Assembly (NCBI GenBank): GCA_009823505.1
Contig: VZQC01008079.1
Coordinates: forward strand, 995,067 to 1,059,066
Direction: 5' to 3'
From: Rhizomys pruinosus
Taxonomy: Eukaryota > Chordata > Mammalia > Rodentia > Spalacidae
DNA: 64,000 bases
Position numbers and translations under genes: made by a program. Positions 32,696 to 45,414 of the stretch are shown in pieces; position 1 is the first letter of the stretch, and every line of letters begins with the position of its first letter. The notes beneath the pieces are model-generated. The model worked only from the letters and a program-made list of their open reading frames with translations, did not search any database and was not told the DNA's origin.

Positions 32696-34560
32696 CCAAT
32701 GGTGGAGAGAGAATTCTATGGATTTCTACTCATGAAACTCATTGGCACTCAAAACTGTTTTCCTTTCATTCTTTCTAATCTTTACCTCAGAAAGTAGATG
32801 TATCTAGAGTGGGATAGAGTTCTGGAAAATGGATTGTTGTACCTGAAGTGCCATATAGGTTTCTTCTTAGGCTTGAGTTATAGTGTGTTCTTCCAATGGT
32901 CCTGTTTGTGTCCAACCAGGTTCCGTGTCCCTGACACTTCAAGCCAATCTAAGATGGCAGAGCATTAAAATGGTCGAGTGAATGCAGCTGGCTCCAGAAT
33001 TCCTGTGCAAAGGGTGCGAAGGGAATGTAAAGTGGAATCTATCCGAGGGTGGCACGGAGCACGTAAATTCCTATAGTCTGCATCTGAAGCCCAAGGCAAA
33101 CAGATTGTCCTTTGAATGCCTCAAAAGCCTTTTTTTCTTTTAATGCCAAACGCAATATTTTTTGAAAAGACTACACCAGAAGTTTCCCAGCTGAGAAAAC
33201 AGGCTTGTGAAAAATGGTTTCAGAAAATGTAATAAACCATGCAAAAGTTGTTCAGGGTGTGTTTGAAATGAACATCTGGATATGAGCTGCTAAATTACCT
33301 CTTTCCCTCCTCCTTTTTCTCACAGCTGTTTGAAAGAGTCCTGAGGGCAGGGAAACAGGTCAATGGACCAAACTGCACCTTCCCCCCCCACCCTTCTAGT
33401 CTCTTTTGCACCTATGCAAAGAATCAAGCTCACATGTGTGATTAATAAGTGAATAAAAATACAAAATTCTCTCCATTTCTATTGACTCTCTGCAGCAACA
33501 CCAAAGGAAAATAAACTGGATTTTAAAATTTCTTAAACAAAGCTTATGTTTCTAATAAAATGTTGCTTTAAAGTTGGCTTTTTTATATCAAGAACTGAGC
33601 AAACCACTCATTTCTCTTCATTTCTTAAGAATGAAAGATTATTACGTCACACTTTCCCCAAAGTGAAGGAAAATCAGTTCCCAAGGCTGTGCCTTTTTAC
33701 TTATAATTAAGAAACATGAGCGGTTCTGTATGTTCTTACAGAATTTCTCGTTACATCTGTTTATTGCAAACCTCTTCCATAGTCACCATCATAACAAAAA
33801 CATCTAAGGAAAGCATCTGCTATTTGAGGTCATTGGAAAAGAACAAGTCGACATTTAACAGATCTTTCTGAGATTATCAGTGTCCACAACTTAATCAACA
33901 AATACAAAACAATTACATCATATCAAAGCTGTTTGTGCAAGTCACTGGGGTAGGGGGTACATGCATTTGCATGAAAGGAAGAATTTGTTTCAAGCATTAG
34001 TCTGGCCCACTTACCTCTTCTGGGATAGGAAAACATTGTTAATAATCTCTAGATCCTGGTGTTATACAGTAAATATTGCACATGCTTATTTGATGGATGA
34101 AAGACTGAGTTCAGGATGAATGTAATTCTTACCATAGACTTTTAACAAACTGGAAAAACACGTTTATGAAGAAAGATAAAGGTCTGGGCCTTGCAAGGAA
34201 AACTTAGCAATCATTCCCAAACTTTCCCCATTGTTTACTATCTGAAACTCCAATTCCTGCTAAATTGTTGAAGGGAAACTCTTTCACACCAGGACGACAT
34301 ATCTCAGCAATCCTCCTTCCTTGATCCTCCATTCTGTCCTCAGAAACGTAGGTTAGTCCTTCCTCAGACAGTTGAAGAAAGTCTTCCACTTTGGTGGCTG
34401 CCTCAATCTAATCTATCCAGATCTTTCCTGCTGATTTATTATATGGAAGCTGAACTCTGTGCTAAGGATTGTGCCCAGCAACAGAAATATATTTTTGTGT
34501 TAGTAAACTTTTGTGTTAATAAACTTTTGTGTTAATAATCTTTTGTGTTAATAAGCATAC
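32696..34560. other. Unique AT-rich sequence
   Basis: No repeat or exon recognised in about 1.8 kb. At 34498-34555 the word TTTTGTGTTAATAA is repeated about four times (a ~19-bp imperfect tandem repeat). Confidence 0.4.
34498..34555. repeat. Short tandem repeat, ~18-19 bp unit, about 3-4 copies
   Basis: The unit ACTTTTGTGTTAATA recurs with small changes at about 34506, 34524 and 34541, next to the site where a module A retroposon inserted. Confidence 0.8.
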
Positions 34561-34569
34561 CAAAGAGAA

Positions 34570-34972
34570 GAGGGGGCGTGGTAGAATGTAAGGGCTGCGA
34601 TTGGGGTGAATGGTGAAACTACAGCAGTGTAGTCTGGACACTCATTTGATCAACTTGATTGAACATACAACCCCTCACCCCCCGCTGGAAGGTGGGACTG
34701 TGGGGGTTTGGGCACAACAGTCTGCAAATTGGTTTTACACGAAGGATGCTTGTACTCATGGATTATCACTTATAGCTAAAAAATGAAAAAAAAAAACAGA
34801 GAAAGATGCAGGACAGTTATGGCAGAATGCATGATCTGGGATGGGGAGGGGGTGGGGGGGAAGGGAAAGGGAAATATGCCTGAACTGAATTGGAAAAAGA
34901 TGTATGAAATGCACAAAGCATCAATAAAAAAATGTTAAAAAAATTAAATTAAATTAAACACACACAAAAAAA
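34570..34972 (+). mobile_element. 5'-truncated module A plus short L1 tail, with TSD
   Basis: It starts AGGGGGCGTGGTAGAATGTA, runs through GGTTTTACACGAAGGATGCT, and joins GAGAAAGATGCAGGACAGTT, GGCAGAATGCATGATCTGGG and AGCATCAATAAAAAAATG. CAAAGAGAA flanks it at 34561-34569 and 34973-34981. The duplication shows that module A and the tail were inserted as one RNA-derived unit. Confidence 0.82.
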
Positions 34973-35078
34973 CAAAGAGAAATCAGCTTCTCAGAATAGT
35001 AGAGAAGACCTCCATGAAATAGTAATATTTGAGGTCAACACCTGACACAGATAAAAGAGAGCAACTAGCCTATCCCAA

Positions 35079-35452
35079 TATGTGGTTGTTAGAGAGAATC
35101 ATCAACTTAACACAATCTAAAGGCATCTGAGAGGTGGGCCTCTGAGCATGCCTGGGGAAGTGTCTATTTATGAGGGGAGATCAATATTAATTGTGAGTGG
35201 GAGAATTCCTTGAGCAAGGGAACCTGATGGGCAGGGATGGAGAAGGTGAGCTGAGCAGGAACCTGCATTCACAGCGCTCTTCTTTCTTGAAGGTGGGCAT
35301 ATTGTGACTGGTTCTTCTAAGCCCTTTATGCTTTTATTTCCCTGTTATGGTGGACCATAACCTGGAACAGTAAGTTAAATAAACCCTTTCTCCCTTAAGT
35401 TGCTTTTGTCAGAACATTTTTTTCACAGCAACAGTAAAAGAAACTAAAATAA
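35079..35452 (+). mobile_element. MaLR-like LTR
   Basis: TGTGGTTGTTAGAGAGAATC, CATCAACTTAACACAATCTA, then AATAAACCCTTTCTCCCTTA, AGTTGCTTTTGTCAGAAC and TTCACAGCAACAGTAAAAGA. The end organisation (AATAAA, GTTGC..GTCA, CACAGCAA.AG) parallels ORR1/MT LTRs. Family name is tentative; I found no clean site duplication. Confidence 0.65.
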
Positions 35453-36159
35453 AATATGAAAGAAAATTATGGACCCTGTCCTCAGATTGAAACCTTATGG
35501 AAGAACAAACATTCTGATAAAGTATTGGATGGAGAAGAGGGTGCGGGATAGAAAAAAACTGTAATGGGAAATAGTGAGCCACAACCATGGTGAGTAAACA
35601 ACAGGCATCATACCGATGCATGTGCACGATTGGCAGTCTTCTGAATGCAATGCTTGCTCATTATTTGCGCCATTGCTTATTCCCCAGGTCATTAACATTC
35701 CTAAAGTTCTCCCCTCTGCCACATAATTCTTTCCTAATTTCCATCTTTAAAAAAATTATCCCAGGCTGGCAGGATAGTGCAGCCATTAAAGGCTAAGGCT
35801 AACAACCAAAACGTTAAAAAAAAAAAAAAATCCCTGAAAACCAACCCCTAAAGCCCCTTTCTCAATCAATCCATCAGAAAGAAAGAAAACAAAAAACAAA
35901 ACTTCTGTTTTTAGTGGCCACCCATTCTCTCCAGGCACCGTTGTCTGCCATTTCCTCAAACCATTGCCACAGTCTTCTTTCTATCTATGTTGATTGGATT
36001 TGCCACATCCCAGGCACAGAGAATGAAGTGCAGGGCAGAGGGGCTGTCTCTGCATCCTTCTATTCCCCTGTCTCTCAACTCAGTCAAAATTTGCTGCTGA
36101 ATTATGCCTGTCATTCTGCATGAAATATTATTAGCCAGAAGGAGCATGGGGTTCTATGT
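35453..36159. other. Unassigned sequence
   Basis: No gene seen. An A-run lies at 35816-35830. Confidence 0.3.
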
Positions 36160-37775
36160 CCTGGGTGAAAACCGTGACACTATACGCACTCAAATGTGGA
36201 ATCTTGTGCAGTTGCTTAATATTATTTGGTAAAGGGAACAGAAACAACCTAGACGTCGATTAACTGATGAATGGATAATGAAAGTATGGTACATTTACAT
36301 AATGGAATACTATTAAGCTCTTAAGTAAATGATGAAATTTGCAGGTAAATGGATGGAACTAGAAATAACCATCCTGAGTGAGGCAACTAAGACCCAGAAA
36401 AACAAATGTCCCATGTTTTCTTTCATAAGTGTATTCTAGTTTGACTCCTTAGATATACGTATTTCAATTAGGAAATCAAGTAGAAGTCAGGAAACGGGGG
36501 AAAGCTTGACGGGAGAGGAGATAGACTACAGTAATATACAGGAGGAAAAGAGAACAGTCAAGGAAGAAGGGTTAAATGCACTGGGTAATGGCAGGGCAGG
36601 AGTGAGGAGGACCTACAGGAAGAGGTAACTAACAGTGCAGGTGTTTAGGAAAAGTCACATGGAAACTTGCCACTATATAAGCTTCTTAAAGTATATCCAT
36701 ATACAATATAAAAAGAGTTTAAAAGAAGTCACCGTATAATGAGGGGACAATGCCTCTACCAGATAAAGGCCCTACACACATGATTGGTAGCACAAACAAG
36801 GCAAAATCAAGCTGGTACTGAACTCAAAGCTTGGTCTTTCCTGGCTAGCTTTCACAGTGCTTGGGGGTGCTATGCATGCTACAAGAAGATAAAAGTAATC
36901 ACCAACCTTTCCCTACAGGCCACAGTCACAACTGGCCTGGCAAGATATGCTGATTGTTCAATCATGGCACAAATGGGAGTAGCCAACTGCTTTTGGATTG
37001 GATTTAAGGGCTATTTCACAAGATGGAGCTCATATCCTACACTAATATGAGCCCTGAACAACCTATGGCTAGATAGGCCATGGGCCAGAGAGATAGCCTA
37101 CTACAATTATTCTGCTAAATTGACATAGTATTAAGCTGACTCATGATCACTTATTGTTATACCTATCAATTAGTACATCTTGCCACTCTCATCAGAGAAA
37201 CTTCCTCATGCAGGAGTTGGCTATTACACAAAGACCCACAACTGGTCATGTGAAGAGAATAAGAGACTACAGAGTGCTTAGCTATGAATGGGACACCTAT
37301 ATCAAGTCCTTGCTTCCTAAGGCTCTGGGATCATTGTGGAAGACAGAGTGGAAAGACTCTAAGAGCCTGAACAGCAGCTCACATGAATTCATAACAATGG
37401 TTACATCATGCACGTGATCAAGACAGACAAATTCCCAGCATGTGGACAGTGGTGGGTAAGAAGCCCCATCCTTAGTTGAGGAGTACAACTGAAAAACTAG
37501 TTGGAGGAGAGTGAGTTTTCTTTAAAGGATGTGTCACAAAGTAGGTTGACCAGGCACCATAGGATAGACCCAACCAAAGAACACTTGAAGACAAAAATTA
37601 GACTCAAGAGGCCTTAGAACTAATAATAGAAGACATAAGCATCAATAAAAATTGGCTTTGGGAAAGAAAAAAAGAAGACATAAAATCAGTCAGAAGTTAA
37701 TGAGGGAGGTGCAAATGGGGAGGGGCCTGAATACGACAAAAACACATATAAAATTCTTAAATATTCAGTAACATA
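36160..37775 (+). mobile_element. Old Lx-type L1: ORF2 end plus long 3'UTR
   Basis: Positions 36190-36440 match the ORF2 C-terminus at DNA level (ATGGATAATGAAAGTATGGT, AAATGGATGGAACTAGAAAT, GACCCAGAAAAACAAATGTC), with many stops. The following 1.3 kb fits the Lx-type 3'UTR: TTTCACAGTGCTTGGGGGTG, GGATTGGATTTAAGGGCTAT, TTTCACAAGATGGAGCTCAT, CCTCATGCAGGAGTTGGCTA, AGAGAATAAGAGACTACAGA, GTGGAAAGACTCTAAGAGCC and GAGAGTGAGTTTTCTTTAAA. Ends near 37775. Confidence 0.8.
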
Positions 37776-39649
37776 TTTTAAAATGTATTCTTTTATTTGG
37801 ATGTTAAATGGGAATCATTAAATCATTGCAATATTGACCTTACAGGACTTGTATGAGTATTAAAATAATACTTGAGATGTATCTGATCAAGGGCCTTCAC
37901 ATGTTATTATAATGTCCTCAGGATAGATTATAAAGACTGGAACTGTTGGGCCAAGGAAAGCAAAAATCTTCAAAGGATTTTATCCATCATGTGTTTGATA
38001 CTGGACTTTTTGTTTACCAATACCCGATAATAGTGCAATTTGGGGTTAAAAAAATAAGTAGGAAAAGGGTGACTGTAGGTTTTGTTCCTCACATGTAGGA
38101 GCACATGTCAAATTGAGCTGAGGGTAATTCAGATTTTGAGGGATCACTGAATCTCAAGAAGAGGAGAATGGTTGAGGAAACATGTTGAAGACTTTTTTTT
38201 TCCTCAGGCTACCACTCTGCCCCCTGGACCACAAGAAACTAGGTCTTCATCACTGCCCGTTCTGCCTCTGTTGCACTGAGCAGCATTTGTCTGTGACACT
38301 GTGTGTTAACTAAGAGCACCACAGTGCCTATGTAATTGATTGCCCAAAGAAGGCAGTTTCAGGAAGGAAAGGGTGCTCTGTATAAATGGGCCATCTGCAA
38401 GGAACTCAAGCTGTGTGTCCATCCAACTCGGAACCAGCAGTCTTGCTGACTTGAACACACAACTGTCAGTCTTCAAGTTTCTTCAGCTCCCAGTGAAAGG
38501 GAGTAAGAGTCTTTCTGATCCAATTTATTTTTAATTGTATCAGAATGTTTTAAACTCAGTGTTGCACATAGGTTTCCTGGAAGGCCTTGTCAATATATTG
38601 TGAAATATCTGGATCTTTGGATATCAGGATGTTGGAATATAATGAGCAATTTTCATCCCAAATCTTTAAAGTCATGTAGATAAACTGATTGGTTTCGATT
38701 CAGGGAACTTAACTGCCAGCTTCAATTAGCCCAGGCTTCTTTAATATATTCTTTTTCTAACATGGTGGGCAACTTCGATAAATTATTATTTATAGAGTAC
38801 TTATTAAAATGCTACAGGGAAATCATTCCTGGAAACTTCTCACTGTGTAACTGTAAATGATCAATCCCTCACTTGCTGATTGAGTATTTGAGGACTGAAG
38901 TCTTATCACAAAATCACAAAGCTCATACCTAAAAGAGACCTCATACAGCCTCTACTAGTCTAGTTCCATACAGTTTCCACATTTTCAGCATCTCTGACAT
39001 GCAGGCATCCAGGAATCACCTGAGGTACCAGCAGTGGAGGGACTCATCCCCAAAGAATCTTTTGTTTTGCTGAATGGTTTTGCCAAATAAGATTGGTCCA
39101 GGACTTTAAGCTGCAGAGATGCATTTCCTAAATGCCTATGCCCTGAGCTTATTATCTAAAGCAGACAATGATTCTCTCTGCCCTCACTGCTCTCAACCCT
39201 TGTGATATGGGGAAGATTTGCATACATCTGAATCGGTGTGAACAAGTATGATCTATAAAGGGTCACACAGAGAAACAAAGTGGTCCCATGAGCACCTGAG
39301 TTTCCAAACCTAACAACATTCATGGAAAGGCAAGGCATCCAGACTCAGAATCTCAGCCTCTCATGTTATTGCTATCTACTTTGGGGATACTCTCAAAAGA
39401 TTACAGGAGGCAGCATATGTCTATAAGTAGTGTTTCCTGAGCCATGAAAATATACTACACAGCTTGTTACACAGAATCCAGGTATAAAGAATCAGGGTAT
39501 TATCTTGCTGTGTTAAGATCTGTGGCTGATGCCTGGGGTTAGTAATGTGTGCTGTGACTTTAAAATGCAGCCAGATCCTCAAAATACTCTGAGAAGCATT
39601 CCTAAATCTTCAGTTTAGAGGTTTGACTTACTTTCTGGAGGTGAGTATA
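37776..39649. other. Unique sequence, no gene seen
   Basis: No repeat or exon recognised. Confidence 0.35.
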
Positions 39650-40342
39650 AGTTCTAATAATTAAGAACCAGGAGCTAGAAAATTGTTCTCTACTCTGAAT
39701 ATATCTTAAGTTCACTGGACAGTTTTTTTGGGATCCTTTGTGGACCCAGTGGGTGGACCCACACTGAAGGGCATTTTGGGACACATTTCAGACTCTATAG
39801 GTTATATATACATTTACATATATACAGATACATATACACATACACATACACATATACACATACACATATGCATATACACATACACATACACATACACATA
39901 TGCATATGCATATACACATACACATACACATATACATATACACTTATACATACACATATACATATGCATTTACATATACACATACACACATACACATATG
40001 CATACACATATATACAACATATACATATACAACATATATATATACATATATATATACACATATACATATATACATATACACATATACATACACATATACA
40101 TATATGTATACATATGCACATACACACATATATATGTATACATATATACACATACACATACATATGCACAAATACATATACATACACATACACACATAAC
40201 ATATACATATGCGTAATGCATATACATATGATATGTGAATGAGCGTACATTAAATTGGATGTGGGGCACTTGCGGGAGGGATGGGGAGGAAATCTAAATA
40301 CCATCAAACTATATTGTATGAAAATTACAAAAACTCAATAAA
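39650..40342 (+). mobile_element. L1 3'UTR with large internal microsatellite
   Basis: Left part: GGACCCAGTGGGTGGACCCA with ACTGAAGGGCATTTTGGGAC is L1 3'UTR. Right part: GGGGCACTTGCGGGAGGGAT and AAACTCAATAAAAAAATAG is the L1 terminal tail. Between them lies a CATA-rich tract of about 430 bases. A younger L1 inserted in the A-tail. Confidence 0.75.
39802..40236. repeat. (CATA/TACACA)n microsatellite, ~430 bp
   Basis: Nearly pure alternation of TACA, CATA and TATA units, with scattered ATGCAT interruptions. All six frames stay open because the repeat lacks stop codons in several phases; these frames are not genes. Confidence 0.97.
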
Positions 40343-40356
40343 AAAATAGAAATGAA

Positions 40357-41198
40357 TGTAAACCTGTGCAACCCCTATGGAAAGCAGTGTGGAGAACTCT
40401 TAGAAGACTCAAAATGAGCCTACCACCTGACACAGTCATACCACTCCTGGGTATATACCCACAAGATGCATCCTATCACAGAGGTACATGGACATCTATG
40501 TTTCTTGGAGCTCTCTTCACAATAGCAAAGACCGGAAAGCAACCCAAGTGTCCCTGAACTGACAAGTGGATAAAGAAAATGTGGTACATCTACACAATGG
40601 AGTTCTATGCAGTGGTAAAGAAAGGCAGAAAGGTGACATCATGAATTTGTAGGTAAAAGAATGGAACTAGAAGCCATTATGCTAAGTGAAGTAATACAGT
40701 CTCAGAAAAACAAATGACATATGGTGTCCCTAATTTGTGGATCCTAGCACCAAATCCCTATTTGTAAGGCAAAATGACTTATTTTTGTAAATATACCTGA
40801 TGTTACTCGTCAACATACTATGTAATGTAGGAATGTAAAGTAATATTTTTCTTTACCTGAATACAACTCTATAGTCAAAATGTGAATCCCTAAACATGTT
40901 TTGGAATTAACCTATAGTCATAATTTTGATATATGTTTGGCATGTATACATTCATATTTTGAAGTGATACAAACTGGAAGGAACAACAACAAAAAAGACT
41001 GGGTCAAAGAACTGACTGAAGTTGTAAAGTTCTGCCCAAACTAGTAAACTTCTACATTGAAGAAATTAAAAAACAAAAACAGACAGAAAAAGATGCAAAA
41101 CATGTATGGCAGAATGGGTGAACTCTGGTGGGGAAGGGATGGGGGTATAAATTTGATTTGATTAAGAAATATTTTATCAAAGGCACATAATTTCAATA
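40357..41198 (+). mobile_element. L1, 5'-truncated, with 14-bp TSD
   Basis: It starts inside ORF2 (GGAAAGCAGTGTGGAGAACT), carries the rest of the C-terminus and the full local 3'UTR, and ends TTTCAATAAAAATAG. AAAATAGAAATGAA is perfect at 40343-40356 and 41199-41212. It landed in the A-tail of the preceding L1. Confidence 0.93.
40366..40760 (+). pseudogene. L1 ORF2 C-terminal fragment
   Basis: The frame reads [39 protein letters not shown] and MFLGALFTIAKTGKQPKCP, then breaks; [14 protein letters not shown] follows in another frame. A 5'-truncated, frameshifted L1 fragment. Confidence 0.88.
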
Positions 41199-42377
41199 AA
41201 AATAGAAATGAAGTTCAGATTTATGAGGATCTAGAACTTTATAGTGCAGTGAGATTAAATCCTGCAGATTTAGAAGAATCTGTGTGGTTTGGAATCTGAG
41301 TTTCCACAGTCACCCTAACCAGCAGCTTGACTTTTGAACAGTTTCTTGATATCTTCAAGCCTTGGTATTTCCCAGGGTAAACAGGAGAGAAAACTGGAAA
41401 CTGTTTTCCTTGTTAAGTTGATAGGTATTTGAATGACACAGTGTCCATGGAGGAGAAAGAAGGCGGGACTTTGCTTGGAGATCCAGCTTTAACAACAGGC
41501 ATCCTTCATGCTTGTCCCTTTCCACTTTAGTTTTTCCTTCAACTTGTCTATGGAAATCAAAGGATGCTAAACGCAGCCTAAAATACAGGTGTAGCCCTTG
41601 ATCCTGGGTACCAGAACCTACTAGGAACCCCTTACTTAATCTGAGCACATTTCAGGCTGACGGTGGCTCAGTTTTGTTTTCTGATAATTGAGATTGATTG
41701 CCTTTTATACGACATGGGAGAAGGGGCATGATTCTCCAGTGGCAGAGAAATTAAGAAAAATTCAAATAAACTTGTCAACCTGGGTTGTGTTTTAGATCAA
41801 GAATGGAACCATGTGGCCTGTCCAAGTCCCTGGAAAACTTGTTCCAAGATTAGGAGAGGTCCTCTGCAGACAGGCTGCTCCAGCCAGTGTCTCTAGAATC
41901 ACTAATTACTTCTCACCCTTTACTTCAGACCCATCAACTCGGCAAGTAAGCACTCACAAGGTTCCCATGGGATCTCTTTGTGTGTTAAATCTGGAAGACT
42001 TTAGTCATCATCTAAATCAAGAGGAAGAGATACCCAAAGTTTACGAAACTATGGAAACAAGAATCAGCATGTATCCCAAACAGCTGGGGTGATCCAAGGA
42101 TGATGCTTTGAAGCTCTGATGTGTTCACTGAATCAAGGTCTCTAAGTTATCAGCTTATCTCCATCTCTCTCCTTCCCTAACTTACAGACTGACCTTAACA
42201 TAATAAGTATACTGTTTGTGTTATTTTCTGGCTTATTGTTGTTACCTGGTTCCTGCCTCTTGTTAGAATATAGCACCAAGGATTTGCCTAAAGCCTTGAC
42301 TTAGACCAGTGTCCTACTTGAGTCACAGAAAGAATGAGCTATTACCTGATACAGCTCTCCTCTCTAGTTAATATTTA

Positions 42378-42380
<3 letters not shown>

Positions 42381-42424
<44 letters not shown>
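42381..42424. repeat. (CT)22 microsatellite
   Basis: Uninterrupted CT dinucleotides, a homopurine/homopyrimidine mirror repeat. Confidence 0.97.
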
Positions 42425-42426
<2 letters not shown>

Positions 42427-43639
42427 GAGTATTTAGGGTCTTTCAGGGACTAGAGAATACTGAACCTCAATTCATATGAAAACTATGAAATCTGACCTAC
42501 ATATCATGTACTGAAGTCTTTTGCAGAACAGCAACAACGATGGGAAGTTTTCCTCAGTTATCTTTGGCCATAACATACTGAATCTCAAATACCTGGAAAA
42601 ACAAAGGAGAGAAGCCAATGAATTATAAAGCTGGGGATATTATTGAAGAGTAAGAGATGGCTTACACACACTGAATATATCTACTGTTAGGCTTGACACA
42701 ACAGACCCAAAGGAAAACCCAGAGAGATTTTTGTCCCTATCTCTTGTCTTTTGTCCTATGGATTTTGAAGGAGGAGACACAGATGAGCCCAATAAACTAT
42801 AAATATAAACACCACCATAATAGCGATTAACACCCACAAAAGGTAGGCACAAGTGCTATGAAAACATACGAAAAGAGATAGGACTCTATTCAGAAAGGTT
42901 TCCCTGAAGAAGCCACAAATTTGAAGGATGGGTGGGGTTAACCAGGCCAAGCTGGGTGTGACAGGGAAGGGAGACCCAGCTGGTGTTAAAGCTCTGTGAC
43001 CAGGAGAACCAGCACCCTTAGGAGGAACTGAAACAAGTCTGAAGTGAGTTGAGCTCAGGGAAGGGAGGAAGGAGGGGGCGATCAAGTAGCTGATGCTGCA
43101 CTGATTGGACTCTTCTAACTTCCATCCCAAGAGTCCTGGCGCATAGTAGATGGCTTTCAAGCAATGGGAAACAGGACAGAATCTGTGTCCTACCGGAGTG
43201 ACCTTTAGGCACGTGCAAACTAAGAGGATGAATCGAGAGTGACAGGAGGAACAGATGGGTTAGGAGGATGCAGTCTCCCAAGGTCGACAGTGTGTTGCTT
43301 AGGAGTTTGAAGATGACAGATAATGAAGACAAAATGGGAGGTTCCAAGAGACATTTGTGTGGCTTTATGGGAAGAACTCAGATTAGTTTGCTGGCCAGTA
43401 GTAAGAAAGAAATAAAAAGCCAAATAGTTTATACTCTGCCTGGCCATTGGATTCTGGACTGCAGCAAGAAGCGCTGGAGGGATATCAGATGCAGAGGTCA
43501 GAGCAGGCATGAGTTAGGTTTTAGAGTTAGATCTTTTGAGTTAGAGTCCTTTTCTGACCTCTTGGACAAAGATATTCAGGTCTGGAATTTGGATGAGAGT
43601 TTTAGGCTGAAAGGAGATATTTTATAACAGTAATTTTGA

Positions 43640-43815
43640 AAGCTATTATCCATTGAGTACTTAGTCTATGCTTAGGATAAGTACCTATTATCTAATCCAA
43701 ACCATCCAGGACTTATATAAGTGACCCATCACTCCCATGCTGCACAGGAGGAAGAGCAGGCCCAAGTCAGGCCCCTGCATGTCATCTATGCTTTTAACCA
43801 CTGTGTCACACTGCC
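43640..43815 (+). mobile_element. MIR-like ancient SINE
   Basis: CCATTGAGTACTTAGTCTAT, GTACCTATTATCTAATCC, the GAGGAAGAGCAGGCCCAAGTC region and CTTTTAACCACTGTGTCACA follow the order of a MIR-type copy (size line, 'taggtactattat', 'gaggaaactgaggcacag', 'cttaaccactgtgctaca'). Confidence 0.6.
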
Positions 43816-45265
43816 CCCTGCTGAGCTCCTACTAAGTGCCATGCTCTGATAAAACAATTTAAGACATTCCAAGAAGCTTGTATTTCTGTGAAACTGACTC
43901 AAGGAGCTGTGGCTCTCCCAAAAACAAACTGAAGAAGAAAAAACATGAGATAGAAACATCTGCCTTTTGTCAAACTATCACTTATCTGCAAGACACATCG
44001 TCTTGGTAGTGACATGGACCACGTAGATACCACTGTGCACACCCACGTCATCTGCCCTTTTATTCCTTTTTCTCTTGTAGGACAATAGATCCTTTCACTA
44101 ATTCCTGATGTTACACTGGCCAAGGGCAAGTAAGTTAAGCATGATTTTTACCATGTGTTCCCAAGACAACACACTCCACCACCCTTCAACTTCGGGATCT
44201 CAGACAAGGGCATGGAGAAACCTCGTCTTTGGTAAAGGAAACTAAGTCTCTTACTTAATGTAGGCCCTTTCTCCATTTATCTCTCTGCATTGGTCTGAGG
44301 ATGACCAGGTCATTCATAGAACTATCCCTGAAGCAGTAACAGATCTACCAGAACTTCCAAGGACTAAAGACTGTCTGCACAAAATGATCACTTTCTCTGT
44401 TTTCTCCTTCTGCATGGATTTGAACACAATTATGAAAGATTCACTACTTCTATTACTCATGCTGTTGGAGACTTGAAATGGCAAGATTCGTTATAGCTTA
44501 CACAGAGTGAAGCATGAATAACTACTGAAGACAATAATCATTCTTACATGTTTCTTAATATTCTAGAAAAAACAGCACCACCCATAGGTGATGAATAAGT
44601 TACATCTCTGTGTTCATATCTATCTATGTGCATATAATAAATTTGTAAAGACCCACTTTACATTTAACTAAAACTTGTTTTCATCTGATTGTGTCCAGTT
44701 TGTCCAACTTAATAAAGTGTATTTGGCTATTTGGAATGATACAGATCTTCTAATCTAAAGCCTCCTTTATAGGAGCAGTGGCAGTGATGGTTACAGCCAA
44801 TTTTAATATGAAGTGAGAAGTCTTGATCAATTGAACTAGTTTTTGTGAAGTTCCATAGAGGCTCTAAAACCTGTCTTAAAATCACTTGTCAGAGCTTTTA
44901 AGTTTCCTTAAACATATCTTACAGCACAGAAGAAATGCTATTTGGATTATCTCATGTGAGTAATGCCATTTTTGAGCAGAAAAATCAATGCTGTCCTTAA
45001 GGATTCTGGAGTTACTGGCCTTTAGGAAGCAAACACAAATGCACCAACCAGTGGCCAGGGCAACATTTTGTTTTGAACACATTTTCACAGTAATATACTT
45101 TATGATGTGTTTTTATGAAAGAGTAAAACATGCTAGCTGTAAATCACTTGACTCTTACAGAGGGATAGAATAGGCTGCTTTGGGAAGAAGGTCAGTGGTA
45201 ATTGGGCTGCTTTTACCCCCATAGCACCTCAAAGCAGAGTTCAATCAGTTTACTCTAAAAATCAT

Positions 45266-45414
45266 TAGCCGGGTGTGGTGGTGCGTGCCTTTAAGACTAG
45301 CAGTTGGGAGGCAGAGGCAGGCGGATCTTTGTAAGTTCAAGGACAGCCTGGTCTACAGAGCGAGTTCCAGGCCAGCTGGGGCTACATGGAGACCCTGTCT
45401 CGAAAAGACCAAAA
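45266..45414 (+). mobile_element. B1 SINE with TSD
   Basis: TAGCCGGGTGTGGTGGTGCG to GACCCTGTCTCGAAAAGACC. AAAAATCAT flanks it at 45257-45265 and 45415-45423. Well preserved. Confidence 0.94.

Larger units (their letters stand above)
41213..45256. other. Mostly unique sequence
   Basis: About 4 kb without a recognised gene. It contains a CT microsatellite (42381) and one MIR/L2-like remnant (43640). Open frames of up to ~130 codons at 43.0-43.6 kb overlap on opposite strands and show no domain I know. Confidence 0.4.

Noticed and set aside
39728..40307. Long open frames on both strands rich in Y, T, H, I, C and V
   Set aside because: They are translations of the CATA microsatellite; open phases follow from the repeat unit and are present in nearly all frames.
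42756..43627. Open frames of up to 134 codons on both strands
   Set aside because: Opposite-strand frames coincide, no family is recognised, and part is close to a MIR-like remnant.
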